A stretch of DNA of 56,289 nucleotides from Alphaproteobacteria bacterium (GCA_019746105.1 JAIESK010000078.1:1-56289); one strand, 5' to 3'. Shown: positions 33,888 through 43,822, counted from the first letter of the stretch. The notes: generated by a model not told the origin, from the letters alone. Translations and numbers: made by a program.

Positions 33888-36173
33888 GTGTTTCAACGTT
33901 TTCTTGTTCTCACTCTAGGTCTTGTTCTTTTGACAAGTGAATTATGGGCTGGAGTTATTCGCGTCATTGACGTCGAAGGGAACAAACGTATAGAAACTCC
34001 CACAATTATGACTTACATTGACCTTAAAGTTGGGGACAATGTTACGGAAAACAAAATTGAGGAAATCCTTAAAAATCTTTTTGCCACAGGATTATTTGCT
34101 GACGTTGTGATTGAAGAGCATGGGGATCATCTTTTCATCAAAGTTGTTGAAAATAAAATTATTAATCGCATTGCTTTTGAAGGAAATGATCGCTTAAAAG
34201 ACGACATTCTTACCGCTGAAATTGGCCTTCGCCCTCGGGAAGTTTACACGCCAGCTAAAGTTCAGCAAGCAGCTCAAAAAATTCGCGATATGTACCGTTT
34301 AAGTGGCCGTTATGGTGCCAAGGTTGTACCAACGATTGTTGAACGTGAACAAAGTCGCGTGGATCTGATTTTTGAAATTACGGAAGGAAGACCCACGCGT
34401 ATTAATAAAATTATCTTTGTGGGTAATGACCATTTTAGTTTATCCCGTCTAGAATCCCTTATTATGACAAAAGAAACGCGCTGGTATCGTTTCTTCAGTT
34501 CTGATGATACTTATGATCCCGACCGCCTTTCCTATGATAAGGAATTGCTCCGTAAGTATTATCACAGGCAAGGTTATGCAGACTTTAAAGTTGATTCCGT
34601 AGTAGCGGAGCTTGATCCAGATTCTCAAGAATTCTATATCACCTATACCCTTTCTGAAGGGAAGAGATATCAATTTGGTGCTGTCAAAATTACGAATAAT
34701 CTTCCCGCTCTCAAGATAGAGGAATTAGAGAAATTAATTACAGTCGAATGTGGAGAATGGTTTGATAGTAAGGAAGTAGAGCGGACAGTTGATAAATTAA
34801 ATATGGCTATTGGCGAAAGAGGTTTTGCCTTTGTTGATATTGAACCAAAGCTTCATCGTAATCCCAAGGATTTAAAGGTTGACATCGATTTTATCATAAA
34901 AGAAGGACGTCATGTCTATATCAATCGGATCAACATTATCGGCAACGACCGGACGGATGATGATGTCATACGCCGCGAGATACGACTTGCTGAAGGAGAT
35001 CCTTATAACAGTGTTAAGTTAAAAAGGTCAGAGCAGCGTCTTGAAAATCTTGATTATTTTAAGAGAGTTGAAGTTAAACGCGAGGAAACAAACGTTCCCG
35101 ATAAGATCGATATGAAAGTCGAAGTGGAAGACAAGCCTACTGGATCTCTTCAGTTCTCTGCAGGTTATTCTACAACTGATGGTCCTATAGGTACCGTCAC
35201 CATGAATGAGCGAAATCTTATGGGCAAAGGTTATGATCTTTATGGAAGTGCCATGATATCCAAGCGAGCCACAGATTTTCGTCTTGGATTTCAAAACCCT
35301 TATTTCTTAGGCAGGCCTTTACTTGGAGGCATCGATGTTTTTCACTCGTCTCGTAAATATAATACGAAATCCCAAGATCAGACTGGTTATCAACAGATTA
35401 GGACAGGAAGCTCGGCAACATTAGGATATGACCTTTATGAATACTTAGGGCAATCTTGGAGTTATACTATTCGCCGTGATGTCATCAATGATATTAGTCC
35501 CAACTCTTCTCCCTACTTGCAAGCTCAACGCGGAACTTGGATTGTATCAGAAGCGGGTCATGCTCTTTTCCTCGATAAAAGAGATAGTAGCATTGAGCCA
35601 ACTGAAGGCTATTATGCAGGGCTTGCAGATGACCTTGCTGGCCTTGGAGGAGATGTTCGTTATTTTAAAAATGGGCTTCGTGCGGGAACGTATGTTCCTA
35701 TCGATGATGATCACAAGTGGGTTGTTGCCATCAAAGGCTCAGCGGGAGCCATGTCTGGTCTTGGAAAAGTGACCCGTGTTGCTGACCGTTATGAGTTAGG
35801 AGGCGATAGTTTCCGTGGTTTCGCGGATTCTGGTATTGGCCCACGAGATAGCAAAACAAAAGACGCCTTGGGTGGTCTCTTTTACTATAAAGGCACTGTT
35901 GAGCTTGCAGTTCCCTTAGGTTTGCCGCCAGAATTAGGAATTCGTGGCAGCATGTTCACTGATGTAGGAAGCGTTTGGCATACTGGAAACAAGGTTGTCC
36001 CTCCAAATTTTATTCTTAGTAACAATCAAAAGTTTCGGGCCAGCGCAGGTGTAGGAGTTACCTGGCGCTCTCCCTTCGGCCCTATTGGTGTAAGCCTCGC
36101 TCAACCATTTCTACGTGTAAAAAAGGTTGACCGAACTGAGCAATTTAGGGTTAACTTTGGAACGTCATTTTAA
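33888..36173 (+). CDS. bamA: Outer membrane protein assembly factor BamA
   Basis: Omp85 barrel that inserts outer-membrane proteins. 761 aa; the GTG start has AAGAGG upstream. Signal peptide about residues 1-21, five POTRA domains to about 420 (each with G-N-x-R or similar turns such as EGNKRIETPTI, EGNDRLKDD, VGNDHFSLSRL, IGNDRTDDDVIRREI), then the 16-strand barrel. The barrel includes FRGFADSGIGPRD (the conserved VRGF-like lid-lock motif) and ends in a terminal Phe. Confidence 0.96.
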   Translation: MFQRFLVLTLGLVLLTSELWAGVIRVIDVEGNKRIETPTIMTYIDLKVGDNVTENKIEEILKNLFATGLFADVVIEEHGDHLFIKVVENKIINRIAFEGNDRLKDDILTAEIGLRPREVYTPAKVQQAAQKIRDMYRLSGRYGAKVVPTIVEREQSRVDLIFEITEGRPTRINKIIFVGNDHFSLSRLESLIMTKETRWYRFFSSDDTYDPDRLSYDKELLRKYYHRQGYADFKVDSVVAELDPDSQEFYITYTLSEGKRYQFGAVKITNNLPALKIEELEKLITVECGEWFDSKEVERTVDKLNMAIGERGFAFVDIEPKLHRNPKDLKVDIDFIIKEGRHVYINRINIIGNDRTDDDVIRREIRLAEGDPYNSVKLKRSEQRLENLDYFKRVEVKREETNVPDKIDMKVEVEDKPTGSLQFSAGYSTTDGPIGTVTMNERNLMGKGYDLYGSAMISKRATDFRLGFQNPYFLGRPLLGGIDVFHSSRKYNTKSQDQTGYQQIRTGSSATLGYDLYEYLGQSWSYTIRRDVINDISPNSSPYLQAQRGTWIVSEAGHALFLDKRDSSIEPTEGYYAGLADDLAGLGGDVRYFKNGLRAGTYVPIDDDHKWVVAIKGSAGAMSGLGKVTRVADRYELGGDSFRGFADSGIGPRDSKTKDALGGLFYYKGTVELAVPLGLPPELGIRGSMFTDVGSVWHTGNKVVPPNFILSNNQKFRASAGVGVTWRSPFGPIGVSLAQPFLRVKKVDRTEQFRVNFGTSF

Positions 36174-36187
36174 AGGAGAAAAGAAAA

Positions 36188-36778
36188 ATGAAGAAAACAC
36201 TATTAACCACCTTATTTATTTCTGCAGCTTCTATCATTTCAGTCCATGCAGAAAGTTTGCCTGCGCCTATCATTGGTATCGTAGAACAAGCTACTCTTGA
36301 TAAGTCTGCTGCGTTTCAAGATATCATCAAACAAGTTGATCAAAAGCGCACTGAAGTTCAAAAAGAAATGGCAACTTATGAGAAAGAATTAAAAGATAAG
36401 GATAAGGAACTTGCAGAAAATGCAAAGAAGCTTTCTGACAAAGACCTTACTGCTCAACGTCAAACTTTTGAAAAGCGTGTTCAAGAAGTTCAAGACAAAC
36501 TTGAAATTAGAAGAGCTCAAATGGAATTGGGTGTCGAAGAAGCCAAAAAGACGGTTTACCAAGCTTTCTTAAAAGCCGCTGAAGAAGTTATGAAAGAAGC
36601 AGGCGCAAACGTTATGATTTACAAAGAAACCGTCATCACAGCCAATAATGGTTTTGATTTGACTCCAAAGGTTCTTGATAAATTAAATAAAAACCTTCCA
36701 AATGTGAAAGTTTCCTTTAAGTCAGAAGCTGATGTGAAGAAGCAACTTACCCAACAATTGCCTCAAGCTCAGAAATAA
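36188..36778 (+). CDS. skp: Periplasmic chaperone Skp/OmpH
   Basis: Holds unfolded outer-membrane proteins between the Sec translocon and BamA. 196 aa with a signal peptide (to about SVHA). A long charged helical arm (about residues 50-130) is typical of the Skp tentacles, with IGIVEQATLDKSAAFQDI at the start of the body. AAGGAGAA precedes the ATG. The usual following genes lpxD, fabZ and lpxA are not present; a palindromic repeat ends the operon. Confidence 0.9.
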   Translation: MKKTLLTTLFISAASIISVHAESLPAPIIGIVEQATLDKSAAFQDIIKQVDQKRTEVQKEMATYEKELKDKDKELAENAKKLSDKDLTAQRQTFEKRVQEVQDKLEIRRAQMELGVEEAKKTVYQAFLKAAEEVMKEAGANVMIYKETVITANNGFDLTPKVLDKLNKNLPNVKVSFKSEADVKKQLTQQLPQAQK

Positions 36779-36800
36779 AATTACTAAAAAAATCTGTCAA

Positions 36801-36862
36801 TCCCGGGATTTAGCCCCGTCCCTGTGCAAGCAGGGAAACAGGGTTAATCCCCCGGGATCCAA
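36801..36862. repeat. R-like palindromic repeat downstream of skp
   Basis: TCCCGGGATT and AATCCCCCGGGATCC flank an inner hairpin CCCTG/CAGGG. It may also serve as the 3' boundary of the bamA-skp mRNA. Confidence 0.65.
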
Positions 36863-36997
36863 GCCAGATTTTAAAATCCTTCCTAGTCCCAAATATTAAA
36901 ATCCTAACACTCGCAAGGGCTCGTGAAGGGGTTCTAAATTTTGGGATGACGTCCTGGCGAAGGAAAAAAGTTAAGATCTCCATAAAATCCATAAACC

Positions 36998-37711
36998 TTA
37001 AAGCCGCCTTGCCAGAACACGAAGGCTTGGCTTGAACTTTGGTTGCTTATAAATTAATTCAAATCCTACAGCTTCTAAAAGTTTGCGCAAATTTTTAGCA
37101 TTAAAAAAGAACAAATGCTCCGGAGGCACAACCTCCTTCCACGACACAAAATCATTAGGCACCCTCCAATGTCCTGCATCGGGAGTAGTAAGGTATAAAA
37201 TCCCACCTGGCGTTACAAGACTTGATAAACTCTGAGCAAACGCAAGTGGATCCGTTGTATGTTCTATAACCTCCCGGCACATAAGAAAGTCAAACTTTTG
37301 ATCTTCCTTTACAAGATCAAAAGTTTTTTGACATCTAAATTTGCAAGTTGGGAAAAGAGCCTTTGCCGCCTGGATTGCCTTATCGCTTAAATCTATTCCC
37401 ATACTTTCATAACCTAACTCCTTCGCAGCGCCTACTGCAAACCCAGTGCTGCAACCTACATCTAAAAAGGTCTTCCCTTTTGACCAAAATGATATAAGAC
37501 GAATAAGCCTCTTAAGTCGTTTTTTCTTTTTCTCTGCATTTTTGATATTTTTCTCGACAAAGTAATCAGAGTAATATGTCTCTAATTCATGAGCCGTTGG
37601 CATTCGGCCCGTAAATTTCAAGTCACAAGATTCACAGACAATCAATTCATAGCTATTCTTTTCGCCAATTCTCGTTATTTTATTATCATTGCACAAAAGA
37701 CAATTCATCAT
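36998..37711 (-). CDS. Class I SAM methyltransferase with N-terminal zinc ribbon
   Basis: 237 aa. Residues 4-31 carry two CxxC pairs (CLLC, CESC) typical of a zinc ribbon. A SAM domain follows with FLDVGCSTGFAVGAAKELG and the post-I motif MGIDLSDKAI. MCREVIEHTTDP and PGGILYLTTPD complete the Methyltransf_11/23-type core. Substrate unknown; related proteins often sit in polysaccharide clusters, but none is nearby. Confidence 0.8.
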   Translation of the reverse strand: MMNCLLCNDNKITRIGEKNSYELIVCESCDLKFTGRMPTAHELETYYSDYFVEKNIKNAEKKKKRLKRLIRLISFWSKGKTFLDVGCSTGFAVGAAKELGYESMGIDLSDKAIQAAKALFPTCKFRCQKTFDLVKEDQKFDFLMCREVIEHTTDPLAFAQSLSSLVTPGGILYLTTPDAGHWRVPNDFVSWKEVVPPEHLFFFNAKNLRKLLEAVGFELIYKQPKFKPSLRVLARRL

Positions 37712-37825
37712 TTATCCCTATTAAAAGAAGAGTTTACGATAGCTTATTTATCGAAGGCATGACAAGAATTATATGTGAAGTATTGGAAGGAGTTTATTCT
37801 TATGGAGTAAGTTTCTTACAGCTCC

Positions 37826-37880
37826 GCGGTGCGTCATGTGAGGATGAGGTCTCGCCCCACGCCGTGGCCGTGCTTGATTA
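37826..37880. repeat. Degenerate R-family palindromic segment
   Basis: GCTCCGCGGTGCGTC, a spacer and an imperfect inverted CGCCGTGGCCGTG. It has the usual GCGTC flank and is more decayed than the other copies. Confidence 0.45.
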
Positions 37881-37952
37881 GAAGAATAGATTGCCGCGCC
37901 TTGCGTATGCAAGGCTCACAATTGACGATTAAGGGGGGCTGATTACGAAAAG

Positions 37953-39641
37953 TTAAGCGGTTTTTCTAACCAATGGCTTATACTTCAACCTATGCGGCTG
38001 ATCCGCATCGATGCCGCAGCGGCGCTTGTGGTCTTCCTCATAGGCTTGGTAGTTTCCTTCAAACCACTCCACATGACTGTCTCCCTCAAAAGCCAGGATA
38101 TGGGTCGCAATCCGGTCAAGGAACCAGCGATCGTGGCTGATGACAACAGCACAGCCGGCGTACTCGAGCAGGGCTTCCTCAAGGGCGCGTAAGGTATCAA
38201 TATCCAAATCGTTAGTAGGCTCGTCGAGCAGCAGGACATTCACACCCGATTTCAACATTTTGGCCAAATGGACACGATTACGCTCTCCACCGGAAAGCTG
38301 GCCCACTTTTTTCTGTTGGTCGGCACCTTTAAAGTTAAAGCTGGCGCAATAGGCTCTGCTTTGCATTTTGCGTTTACCGAGCTCTATCTCTTCGTTCCCT
38401 TCTGAAATTTCTTCCCAAACAGTTTTATTGGGAGCCAGAGTATCACGAGACTGATCCACATAACCAAGAACAACCGACTCACCCACGCGAAAAGTTCCTT
38501 CATCAGGTGTTTCCTGCCCTGTAATGAGTTTAAAGAGGGTGGTCTTACCAGCACCATTGGGACCAATAACGCCAACGATACCTCCTGGAGGCAGCTTAAA
38601 GTTCAGTTTTTCAATGAGAAGACGATCTCCAAATCCTTTAGAGAGGTCTTGCGATTCAATAACCGTCGTGCCCAAGCGAGGTCCTGCAGGGATGATAATT
38701 TGGGCCGTCTCTTGAGATTTACGCGCATCTTGGGCCAGTAATTCCTCATAAGATTGAATACGGGCTTTGCTTTTGGCTTGGCGGGCTTTGGGTGACTGGC
38801 GAATCCATTCTAACTCTCGAGCGAGAGTTTTATGCCGTGCCCCTTCCTGCTTACTTTCTTGCTCAAGGCGCTTTTGTTTTTGCTCAAGCCATGCGGAGTA
38901 GTTTCCTTCGAAAGGAATCCCTTGGCCGCGATCAAGCTCTAAAATCCACTTCACAACGTTATCCAGGAAGTAACGATCATGGGTCACAAGGATAACGGTG
39001 CCTTTATATTCCTGGAGATGACGCTCGAGCCACGCCACCGATTCCGCATCCAGGTGGTTGGTGGGCTCGTCGAGGAGAAGAATATCTGGCTGTTGTAAAA
39101 GAAGTTTGCACAGGGCGATTCGTCGTTTTTCACCACCAGAAAGATTTGTTACATTCGCATCTCCCGGGGGACAGCGTAAAGCATCCATAGCGATTTCAAC
39201 CTTACGGCCAATATCCCAGCCTTCCACCGCTTCGATTTTATCTTGCAATTCGGCTTGTTCAGCCAGAAGGGTAGTCATTTCTTCATCACTCATAGGCTCG
39301 GCAAAGCGAGCGCTGATAGCCTCAAATTTATCGAGGAGCGCCTTTGTTTCTGAAAGCGCTTCCATGACGTTTTCTTCGACAGTCAAATTGGGATTAAGTT
39401 CTGGCTCTTGAGCAAGGTACCCCACAGTCGTGCCGTCGGCCGCCCAGGCTTCTCCATTAAATTCTTTATCCATCCCAGCCATGATTTTCATCAAAGTAGA
39501 CTTTCCCGAACCATTTACGCCTATAATGCCAATTTTAGCGCCGGGGTAGAAAGACAACCAAATATCCTTAAAGACTTCTCGTGAGCCTGGATAAACCTTT
39601 GTCAGGCCTTTCATGACATAGATGTATTGTTGAGATGCCAT
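37953..39641 (-). CDS. ettA: Energy-dependent translational throttle EttA (ABC-F)
   Basis: ABC-F ATPase that binds the ribosomal E site and gates early elongation by energy status. 562 aa with two ABC domains: Walker [10 protein letters not shown] and GPNGAGKTT, signatures [13 protein letters not shown] and [13 protein letters not shown], and Walker [13 protein letters not shown] and [12 protein letters not shown]. The arm and linker are present, including [20 protein letters not shown]. No transmembrane segments. A tRNA gene lies 38 bases upstream on the same strand and probably shares its promoter. AAGGAG precedes the ATG. Confidence 0.95.
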   Translation of the reverse strand: MASQQYIYVMKGLTKVYPGSREVFKDIWLSFYPGAKIGIIGVNGSGKSTLMKIMAGMDKEFNGEAWAADGTTVGYLAQEPELNPNLTVEENVMEALSETKALLDKFEAISARFAEPMSDEEMTTLLAEQAELQDKIEAVEGWDIGRKVEIAMDALRCPPGDANVTNLSGGEKRRIALCKLLLQQPDILLLDEPTNHLDAESVAWLERHLQEYKGTVILVTHDRYFLDNVVKWILELDRGQGIPFEGNYSAWLEQKQKRLEQESKQEGARHKTLARELEWIRQSPKARQAKSKARIQSYEELLAQDARKSQETAQIIIPAGPRLGTTVIESQDLSKGFGDRLLIEKLNFKLPPGGIVGVIGPNGAGKTTLFKLITGQETPDEGTFRVGESVVLGYVDQSRDTLAPNKTVWEEISEGNEEIELGKRKMQSRAYCASFNFKGADQQKKVGQLSGGERNRVHLAKMLKSGVNVLLLDEPTNDLDIDTLRALEEALLEYAGCAVVISHDRWFLDRIATHILAFEGDSHVEWFEGNYQAYEEDHKRRCGIDADQPHRLKYKPLVRKTA

Positions 39642-39678
39642 AAACGAATTACTCCTTAAAATAGTAAGCGAAGGCGGG

Positions 39679-39754
39679 TGGTGGGCCCGGCAGGATTCGA
39701 ACCTGCGACAACTCCGTTATGAGCGGAGGGTTCTGACCACTGAACTACAGGCCC
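39679..39754 (-). tRNA. tRNA with CAT anticodon (probably Ile2, else elongator Met)
   Basis: 76-nt cloverleaf with encoded CCA. The acceptor stem GGGCCTG pairs with CGGGCCC (one G-U), the anticodon stem CTCCG/CGGAG has loop CTCATAA (anticodon CAT), and the T arm is GCAGG-TTCGAAT-CCTGC. The GGGCC...GGCCC acceptor is closer to the alphaproteobacterial tRNA-Ile2 that TilS modifies than to elongator Met, but this is by memory. Confidence 0.9.
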
Positions 39755-39767
39755 AAGAATTATGTTT

Positions 39768-39795
39768 AAAATACCCGAATTTTAAAGCTGGTCAA
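39768..39795 (-). promoter_or_regulatory. Promoter of the tRNA(CAT)-ettA transcript
   Basis: Minus strand: -35 TTGACC (39795-39790), 16-base spacer, -10 TATTTT (39773-39768), with the -10 ending 13 bases before the tRNA 5' end. Confidence 0.6.
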
Positions 39796-39831
39796 TGGGA
39801 AAATGCTTTTCTGGAAATAAGAATAAACAAT

Positions 39832-39876
39832 GTCATCCCGAGACCTTGAGTGCACGCTAAAGGAACTCGAGACCTC
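39832..39876. repeat. S-family repeat fragment
   Basis: GTCATCCCGAGACCTTGAG...CTCGAGACCTCC is a decayed member of the dyad family seen intact at 46509 and 53766. Confidence 0.55.
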
Positions 39877-40032
39877 CTATTGCTTATCTTTCCGCCCTCG
39901 AATTTGCTCTTTGCGTTTTTTTAAATTTTCGCGAAGCGCTTCTGCAAGCCGTTTTTCCCGAGCCTCAAGCAACTTCTTCCTTTCAAGGGTCGATGGGTGA
40001 GGGGGCTTCTTTGGAGGAGTGGATGTTGTCAT
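39877..40032 (-). CDS. Small basic alphaproteobacterial protein (51 aa)
   Basis: A 51-codon gene between the two tRNAs. It starts MTTSTPPKKP, then ERKKLLEAREKRLAEAL, RENLKKRKEQIRGRK and ends DKQ. The LREALRxNLKRRKxQxRxR pattern is common among short conserved alphaproteobacterial proteins often found near murA (from memory). An in-frame ATG three codons upstream (40041) is an alternative start. Function unknown; its basic helical character suggests nucleic-acid or ribosome binding. Confidence 0.7.
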   Translation of the reverse strand: MTTSTPPKKPPHPSTLERKKLLEAREKRLAEALRENLKKRKEQIRGRKDKQ

Positions 40033-40137
40033 AGAAGGCATCCTAAACATTTTCTAAAGATATCGTCAAATTTTTTTTCAAACCTTTATCTCAACTCTTG
40101 ATTGAAACGCCACAGTGTGGCATCTTGCGCGAGTCTT

Positions 40138-40212
40138 GCCGTCGTAGCTCAGTGGTAGAGCACACCCTTGGTAAGGGTGAGGTCGAGAGTCCGATTCTCT
40201 CCGACGGCACCA
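40138..40212 (+). tRNA. tRNA-Thr (GGT)
   Basis: 75-nt cloverleaf with encoded CCA. Acceptor GCCGTCG pairs with CGACGGC, the D arm is GCTC...GAGC, anticodon stem CACCC/GGGTG has loop TTGGTAA (anticodon GGT), and the T arm is GAGAG-TCCGATT-CTCTC. Confidence 0.95.
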
Positions 40213-40317
40213 TCTCCCCAAAGATTTGACTGTAATTACAAAAAGCTTCTCACCTCTTGATTTTTAAATAGATATACAATAAGTATTAATTATTGTTTTA
40301 TATATGTGAGGATTTTT

Positions 40318-41367
40318 ATGTTATTACGTTATTTTTTTGTTAGTTGCTCATTAAGTATTTTGATTGTCTCTTTACCTCAAAATACCTTGGCCATGGATCC
40401 TGATGAGAGGGATTTCAAAAAAAAATCTCTTAACATACAATCTCCCTCGAGCGTTTCGGAAAGCAAATTTTTAGGGATTTGCGAAGATTTAGTTCATCGC
40501 GACGCAATCCCCCTTCCTTTTCAAAAGGACATGAATCTCTATCTCACTGTCAAGGGCTACCGCCAATATTTGAACTCTTCTCTCCCTCATGCTGATGTAT
40601 TGCGCCGCGATTTGGACTTTGCAACACGCTATCCAGCTATTAATAGAATGCTACAATCTGATGAATGCTTTACAAAAGCAATGATATCTTTGGGAATTAT
40701 CTATAATGAAATAGAACCTATTGAACTACGCATTGCATCGGCTCATCTTTTAAATAAGTCAAAAGCTCTAAACTCGATGAACATGAGAAAAGTCATGACT
40801 GACCTTTTGGAAGAGGTTTTTGAGATACAATATAATCGGGGAAAGCTTGTTAAGCTCGATGAAGATATTGTGGAAGAGTTCCTCAAGGGAGCGCAAATTT
40901 TGCCTTATGACAGTGATACCCGTAAAAAGGTTGTAAGACGTGTTGCTGAGATGTCCCATTTGACGCCTGAGCGCCGCATTGAGACTCTTTTCTATCTTCC
41001 AAGAGGAGAGGAAAGGGATTCTTTGCTCCTTCCATTTTTGATAAATGAAACCCTCAAATTTGATCCAAAATATCGTCTTGATGGTATTTTTGGGCTTCGA
41101 AATGGTGAGGAAAGAGAATCGTTTTTATGTGCCTTTGCGGCTAATCCCCGGATGCCTATTGAACACCGTTTAGAGGCTTTGATGGAATCATCGGCTCCTC
41201 TCGACGTCAAATGTGAATTTTTTGCACAGTGTCTGAATAATAAGCACAGATTCTCGTCCAGAGTCGTGGCTGAGGTTGAGGAATTGCAGTGGTCTCTTGT
41301 AATGGATGAAGACCCTATGGAATGTGAATCTGACGAGAGTTATGGTGCTGAAGAGATCAATATATAG
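40318..41367 (+). CDS. Secreted helical-repeat protein of unknown function
   Basis: 349 aa from the ATG at 40318, which has GAGGA 5 bases upstream; a GTG four codons earlier is less likely. Signal peptide ends NTLA, then MDPDERD. The C-terminal third contains about three degenerate 30-32-residue units with the consensus R-x-(E/D)-(T/G)-(L/I)-F-x-L-(P/R)-x-GEER-(D/E)-S-(L/F)-L. This looks like an alpha-solenoid repeat, probably a protein-protein interaction surface. No known family was identified. Confidence 0.75.
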   Translation: MLLRYFFVSCSLSILIVSLPQNTLAMDPDERDFKKKSLNIQSPSSVSESKFLGICEDLVHRDAIPLPFQKDMNLYLTVKGYRQYLNSSLPHADVLRRDLDFATRYPAINRMLQSDECFTKAMISLGIIYNEIEPIELRIASAHLLNKSKALNSMNMRKVMTDLLEEVFEIQYNRGKLVKLDEDIVEEFLKGAQILPYDSDTRKKVVRRVAEMSHLTPERRIETLFYLPRGEERDSLLLPFLINETLKFDPKYRLDGIFGLRNGEERESFLCAFAANPRMPIEHRLEALMESSAPLDVKCEFFAQCLNNKHRFSSRVVAEVEELQWSLVMDEDPMECESDESYGAEEINI

Positions 41368-41438
41368 GTTGTTTTTATGTTTGACATTTCCTCAGCATTT
41401 ACCTTAAAAGGAATAAATTCAAATCAGGTGTTGATCCC

Positions 41439-42893
41439 ATGACAAATGACCTTACCAACACAGATCTCGCGCCCGTAGCAGGGGCTCAAAAAAATTGGAC
41501 CAGTTTTAATTTTTTCACCCTTTGGATTGGTCTTTCCGTTCAGATTCCCACCTATATGATGGCCTCCTCCTTGATTGAGGGCGGTATGAGCTGGCTTCAA
41601 GCATTAATAACCATCTTCCTGGGCAATCTGATTGTCCTCGTCCCCATGATTCTGAATGGCCATGTCGGTGTGAAATACGGCATACCATTCCCTGTCTTTA
41701 CTCGGGCTAGTTTTGGTATTTTAGGATCAAATATTCCTGCTCTTCTCAGAGCTTTCGTCGCTTGTGGGTGGTTTGGTATCCAAACCTGGATTGGTGGCAC
41801 AGCCGTTTACACCCTGGTGCTTTTGTTTTGGCCCGATGCAGCTCATATTCCCGGAGAGATTTTGGGAGTTGGATTTATGCCGTTTGTTTGCTTTATGATC
41901 TTTTGGTTGATGAATATTTTCTTTGTATGGAAAGGACTCAATTCCATTAAATGGCTTGAAACCTTATCCGCGCCCTTTCTGATTTTAGGGGGTATTGCGC
42001 TTCTCTATTGGGCCTATCAAAATGCAGAAGGTTTACATAAGGTTTTTCAAACTGCCTCTAAGTTTGAAAACAACGCTGAATTTTATCCTTATTTCTTTGC
42101 TGCTCTTACAGGAATTATTGGCTTTTGGGCTACATTAAGCCTTAATATCCCTGACTTTACCCGTTATGCCAAGGATCAAAAAGCTCAAATCTATGGGCAA
42201 GCTTTAGGCCTTCCCACCACTATGACCTTCTTTGCCTTTATTGGTGTTGTGGTGACCAGCGCCACCCTAGCCATTTATGGAGAAGCCATTTGGGATCCCA
42301 TCGTCTTGATCCAAAAGTTTGATAATCCTTTGATTGTTGTGTTGTCTGTAATCACGGTTGTGCTGGCCACTCTTACCACCAACGTGGCAGCTAACGTGGT
42401 GAGTCCTGCCAATGATTTTTCAAACCTCGCGCCGAGACATATCAGCTTTAAAACCGGCGGCCTGATTACCGGAATCCTGGGCATTCTCATGATGCCTTGG
42501 AAGCTGTTAGCGGATCCGACGGGTTATATTTTTACATGGCTGATTGGTTACTCAGCTCTTCTCGGGCCCATTGCTGGCATCATTCTGATGGATTACTACA
42601 TCATTCGCCGCACGAATTTAAACCTTAAGGATCTCTATAAGAGGGAAGGGGCCTACACCTATTGGCGCGGCTATAACCCGAAAGCCATTGCCGCCCTTGT
42701 CTTAGGCGTTTTGCCAAACATTCCTGGCTTCTTGGTTCAAATAAAGGTGTTATCTATGGGGTCTGCTTTTGAATTTCTTGTCCCCCTCTACCACTACGCC
42801 TGGTTTATTGGCCTTTTTATCTCGGCCATTACCTATGGAGTGATGATGACCTCAGAGAAAGAAGCTCTCATCGAAAAACCTGCCTTTGCGTGA
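41439..42893 (+). CDS. NCS1-family nucleobase/hydantoin permease
   Basis: 484-aa permease with about 12 transmembrane helices, belonging to the nucleobase-cation-symport-1 family (Mhp1, CodB, PucI relatives). Family landmarks are NFFTLWIGLSVQIPTYMMASSL, GIPFPVFTRASFGILGSNIPALLRA, CGWFGIQTWIGG and LNIPDFTRYAKDQ. The last cytoplasmic region is YYIIRRTNLNLKDLY. It likely imports uracil, allantoin, hydantoins or a similar base; the substrate is not predictable by eye. Useful to a host-dependent bacterium scavenging nucleobases. Confidence 0.9.
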   Translation: MTNDLTNTDLAPVAGAQKNWTSFNFFTLWIGLSVQIPTYMMASSLIEGGMSWLQALITIFLGNLIVLVPMILNGHVGVKYGIPFPVFTRASFGILGSNIPALLRAFVACGWFGIQTWIGGTAVYTLVLLFWPDAAHIPGEILGVGFMPFVCFMIFWLMNIFFVWKGLNSIKWLETLSAPFLILGGIALLYWAYQNAEGLHKVFQTASKFENNAEFYPYFFAALTGIIGFWATLSLNIPDFTRYAKDQKAQIYGQALGLPTTMTFFAFIGVVVTSATLAIYGEAIWDPIVLIQKFDNPLIVVLSVITVVLATLTTNVAANVVSPANDFSNLAPRHISFKTGGLITGILGILMMPWKLLADPTGYIFTWLIGYSALLGPIAGIILMDYYIIRRTNLNLKDLYKREGAYTYWRGYNPKAIAALVLGVLPNIPGFLVQIKVLSMGSAFEFLVPLYHYAWFIGLFISAITYGVMMTSEKEALIEKPAFA

Positions 42894-42991
42894 CGGGCTC
42901 CTTCCCCTAAAGGGTAATCTTCTTGATTGTTTTCTAGCTAAGTTTTATAAGTAAGACTCAAGCGCTTGAACATTAACCTTTGGAGACTTTC

Positions 42992-43822
42992 ATGTTTAAA
43001 AAAATTGCCTTTCTTGTTTCTATAGCATTCCCCTTATCCATTAGCCAAAGCTTTGCCAATTGGGAGTTATTTGAGGAAAGTAATCCAGAAGAGGGTGCCC
43101 AAAGAATACATGCTGTCTGGAAAAATCCTGAGGGAGATAGAAAGTTTTTTTTAAGGTCAGCTGAACCCGACTCTTTTGTGAGCTATACAGAAACCCTTGC
43201 AGCTCTTCCTATAAAGGCGGGATATCCCGCTGTGGAAGGTGCAGAGCAACGTTTCATGGCTCAAAATACTCATCGTCGAGAGGCTCAAAATCCCCATCAT
43301 CTTTATACTCTCTCTTCTCAAATCAACGGAAATGATGAAATTTTTCCCCTTGGATTTATTCAATTTGGCCGCCTGCCTTCTCGTGGTTATGCTGAAGGAA
43401 ATGAAGCTCATCCAACAGCACATCATCCTATTATCCAAAAATGCATAAGCCTTGGGATTACAAAGCAAATAGATCCCGAAGGCGCTTTTAATGATGCTAA
43501 CCTGGAGCGTATCGAAAATCGAGGACTGGCTATGATTTTGCCACTTTTTACTCCTGATATCTCTCCAGAGGATAGAGTAGGAGCTATAGAAGCTACTTAT
43601 AAGTTTGTATGCGAATTCACAAAGCGTGGCAAAACATTGCCAGTAGAAGGAACATTACCCTATGTAGCAGTAAGTTTGTTCCATCCCTCTGATCCCAATA
43701 TAGCAGCCTTTGAAACAAGCGGCTTTGCTGCAGATGCTGATGAAGGGTTTGGTTGGTTTTATCCTCAAGCTGGTGTGCCACAACCTCGTACGCTGGTAAC
43801 ACGGCCTGTGGAAGTAGAGTAG
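42992..43822 (+). CDS. Secreted protein of unknown function
   Basis: 276 aa from the ATG at 42992 (TGGAG 7 bases upstream). Signal peptide ends SQSFA-N. The body has mixed alpha/beta character with PLGFIQFGRLPS and a C-terminal FETSGFAADADEGFGWFYP. The latter faintly recalls the last strand-helix of GNAT acetyltransferases, but a secreted GNAT would be odd and the match is weak. Ends in a TAG stop. Confidence 0.7.
   Translation: MFKKIAFLVSIAFPLSISQSFANWELFEESNPEEGAQRIHAVWKNPEGDRKFFLRSAEPDSFVSYTETLAALPIKAGYPAVEGAEQRFMAQNTHRREAQNPHHLYTLSSQINGNDEIFPLGFIQFGRLPSRGYAEGNEAHPTAHHPIIQKCISLGITKQIDPEGAFNDANLERIENRGLAMILPLFTPDISPEDRVGAIEATYKFVCEFTKRGKTLPVEGTLPYVAVSLFHPSDPNIAAFETSGFAADADEGFGWFYPQAGVPQPRTLVTRPVEVE

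Noticed and set aside
42992-43822. GNAT acetyltransferase assignment for the 276-aa secreted protein
   Set aside because: Only a short C-terminal resemblance; no acetyl-CoA-binding R/Q-x-x-G-x-G/A motif visible.
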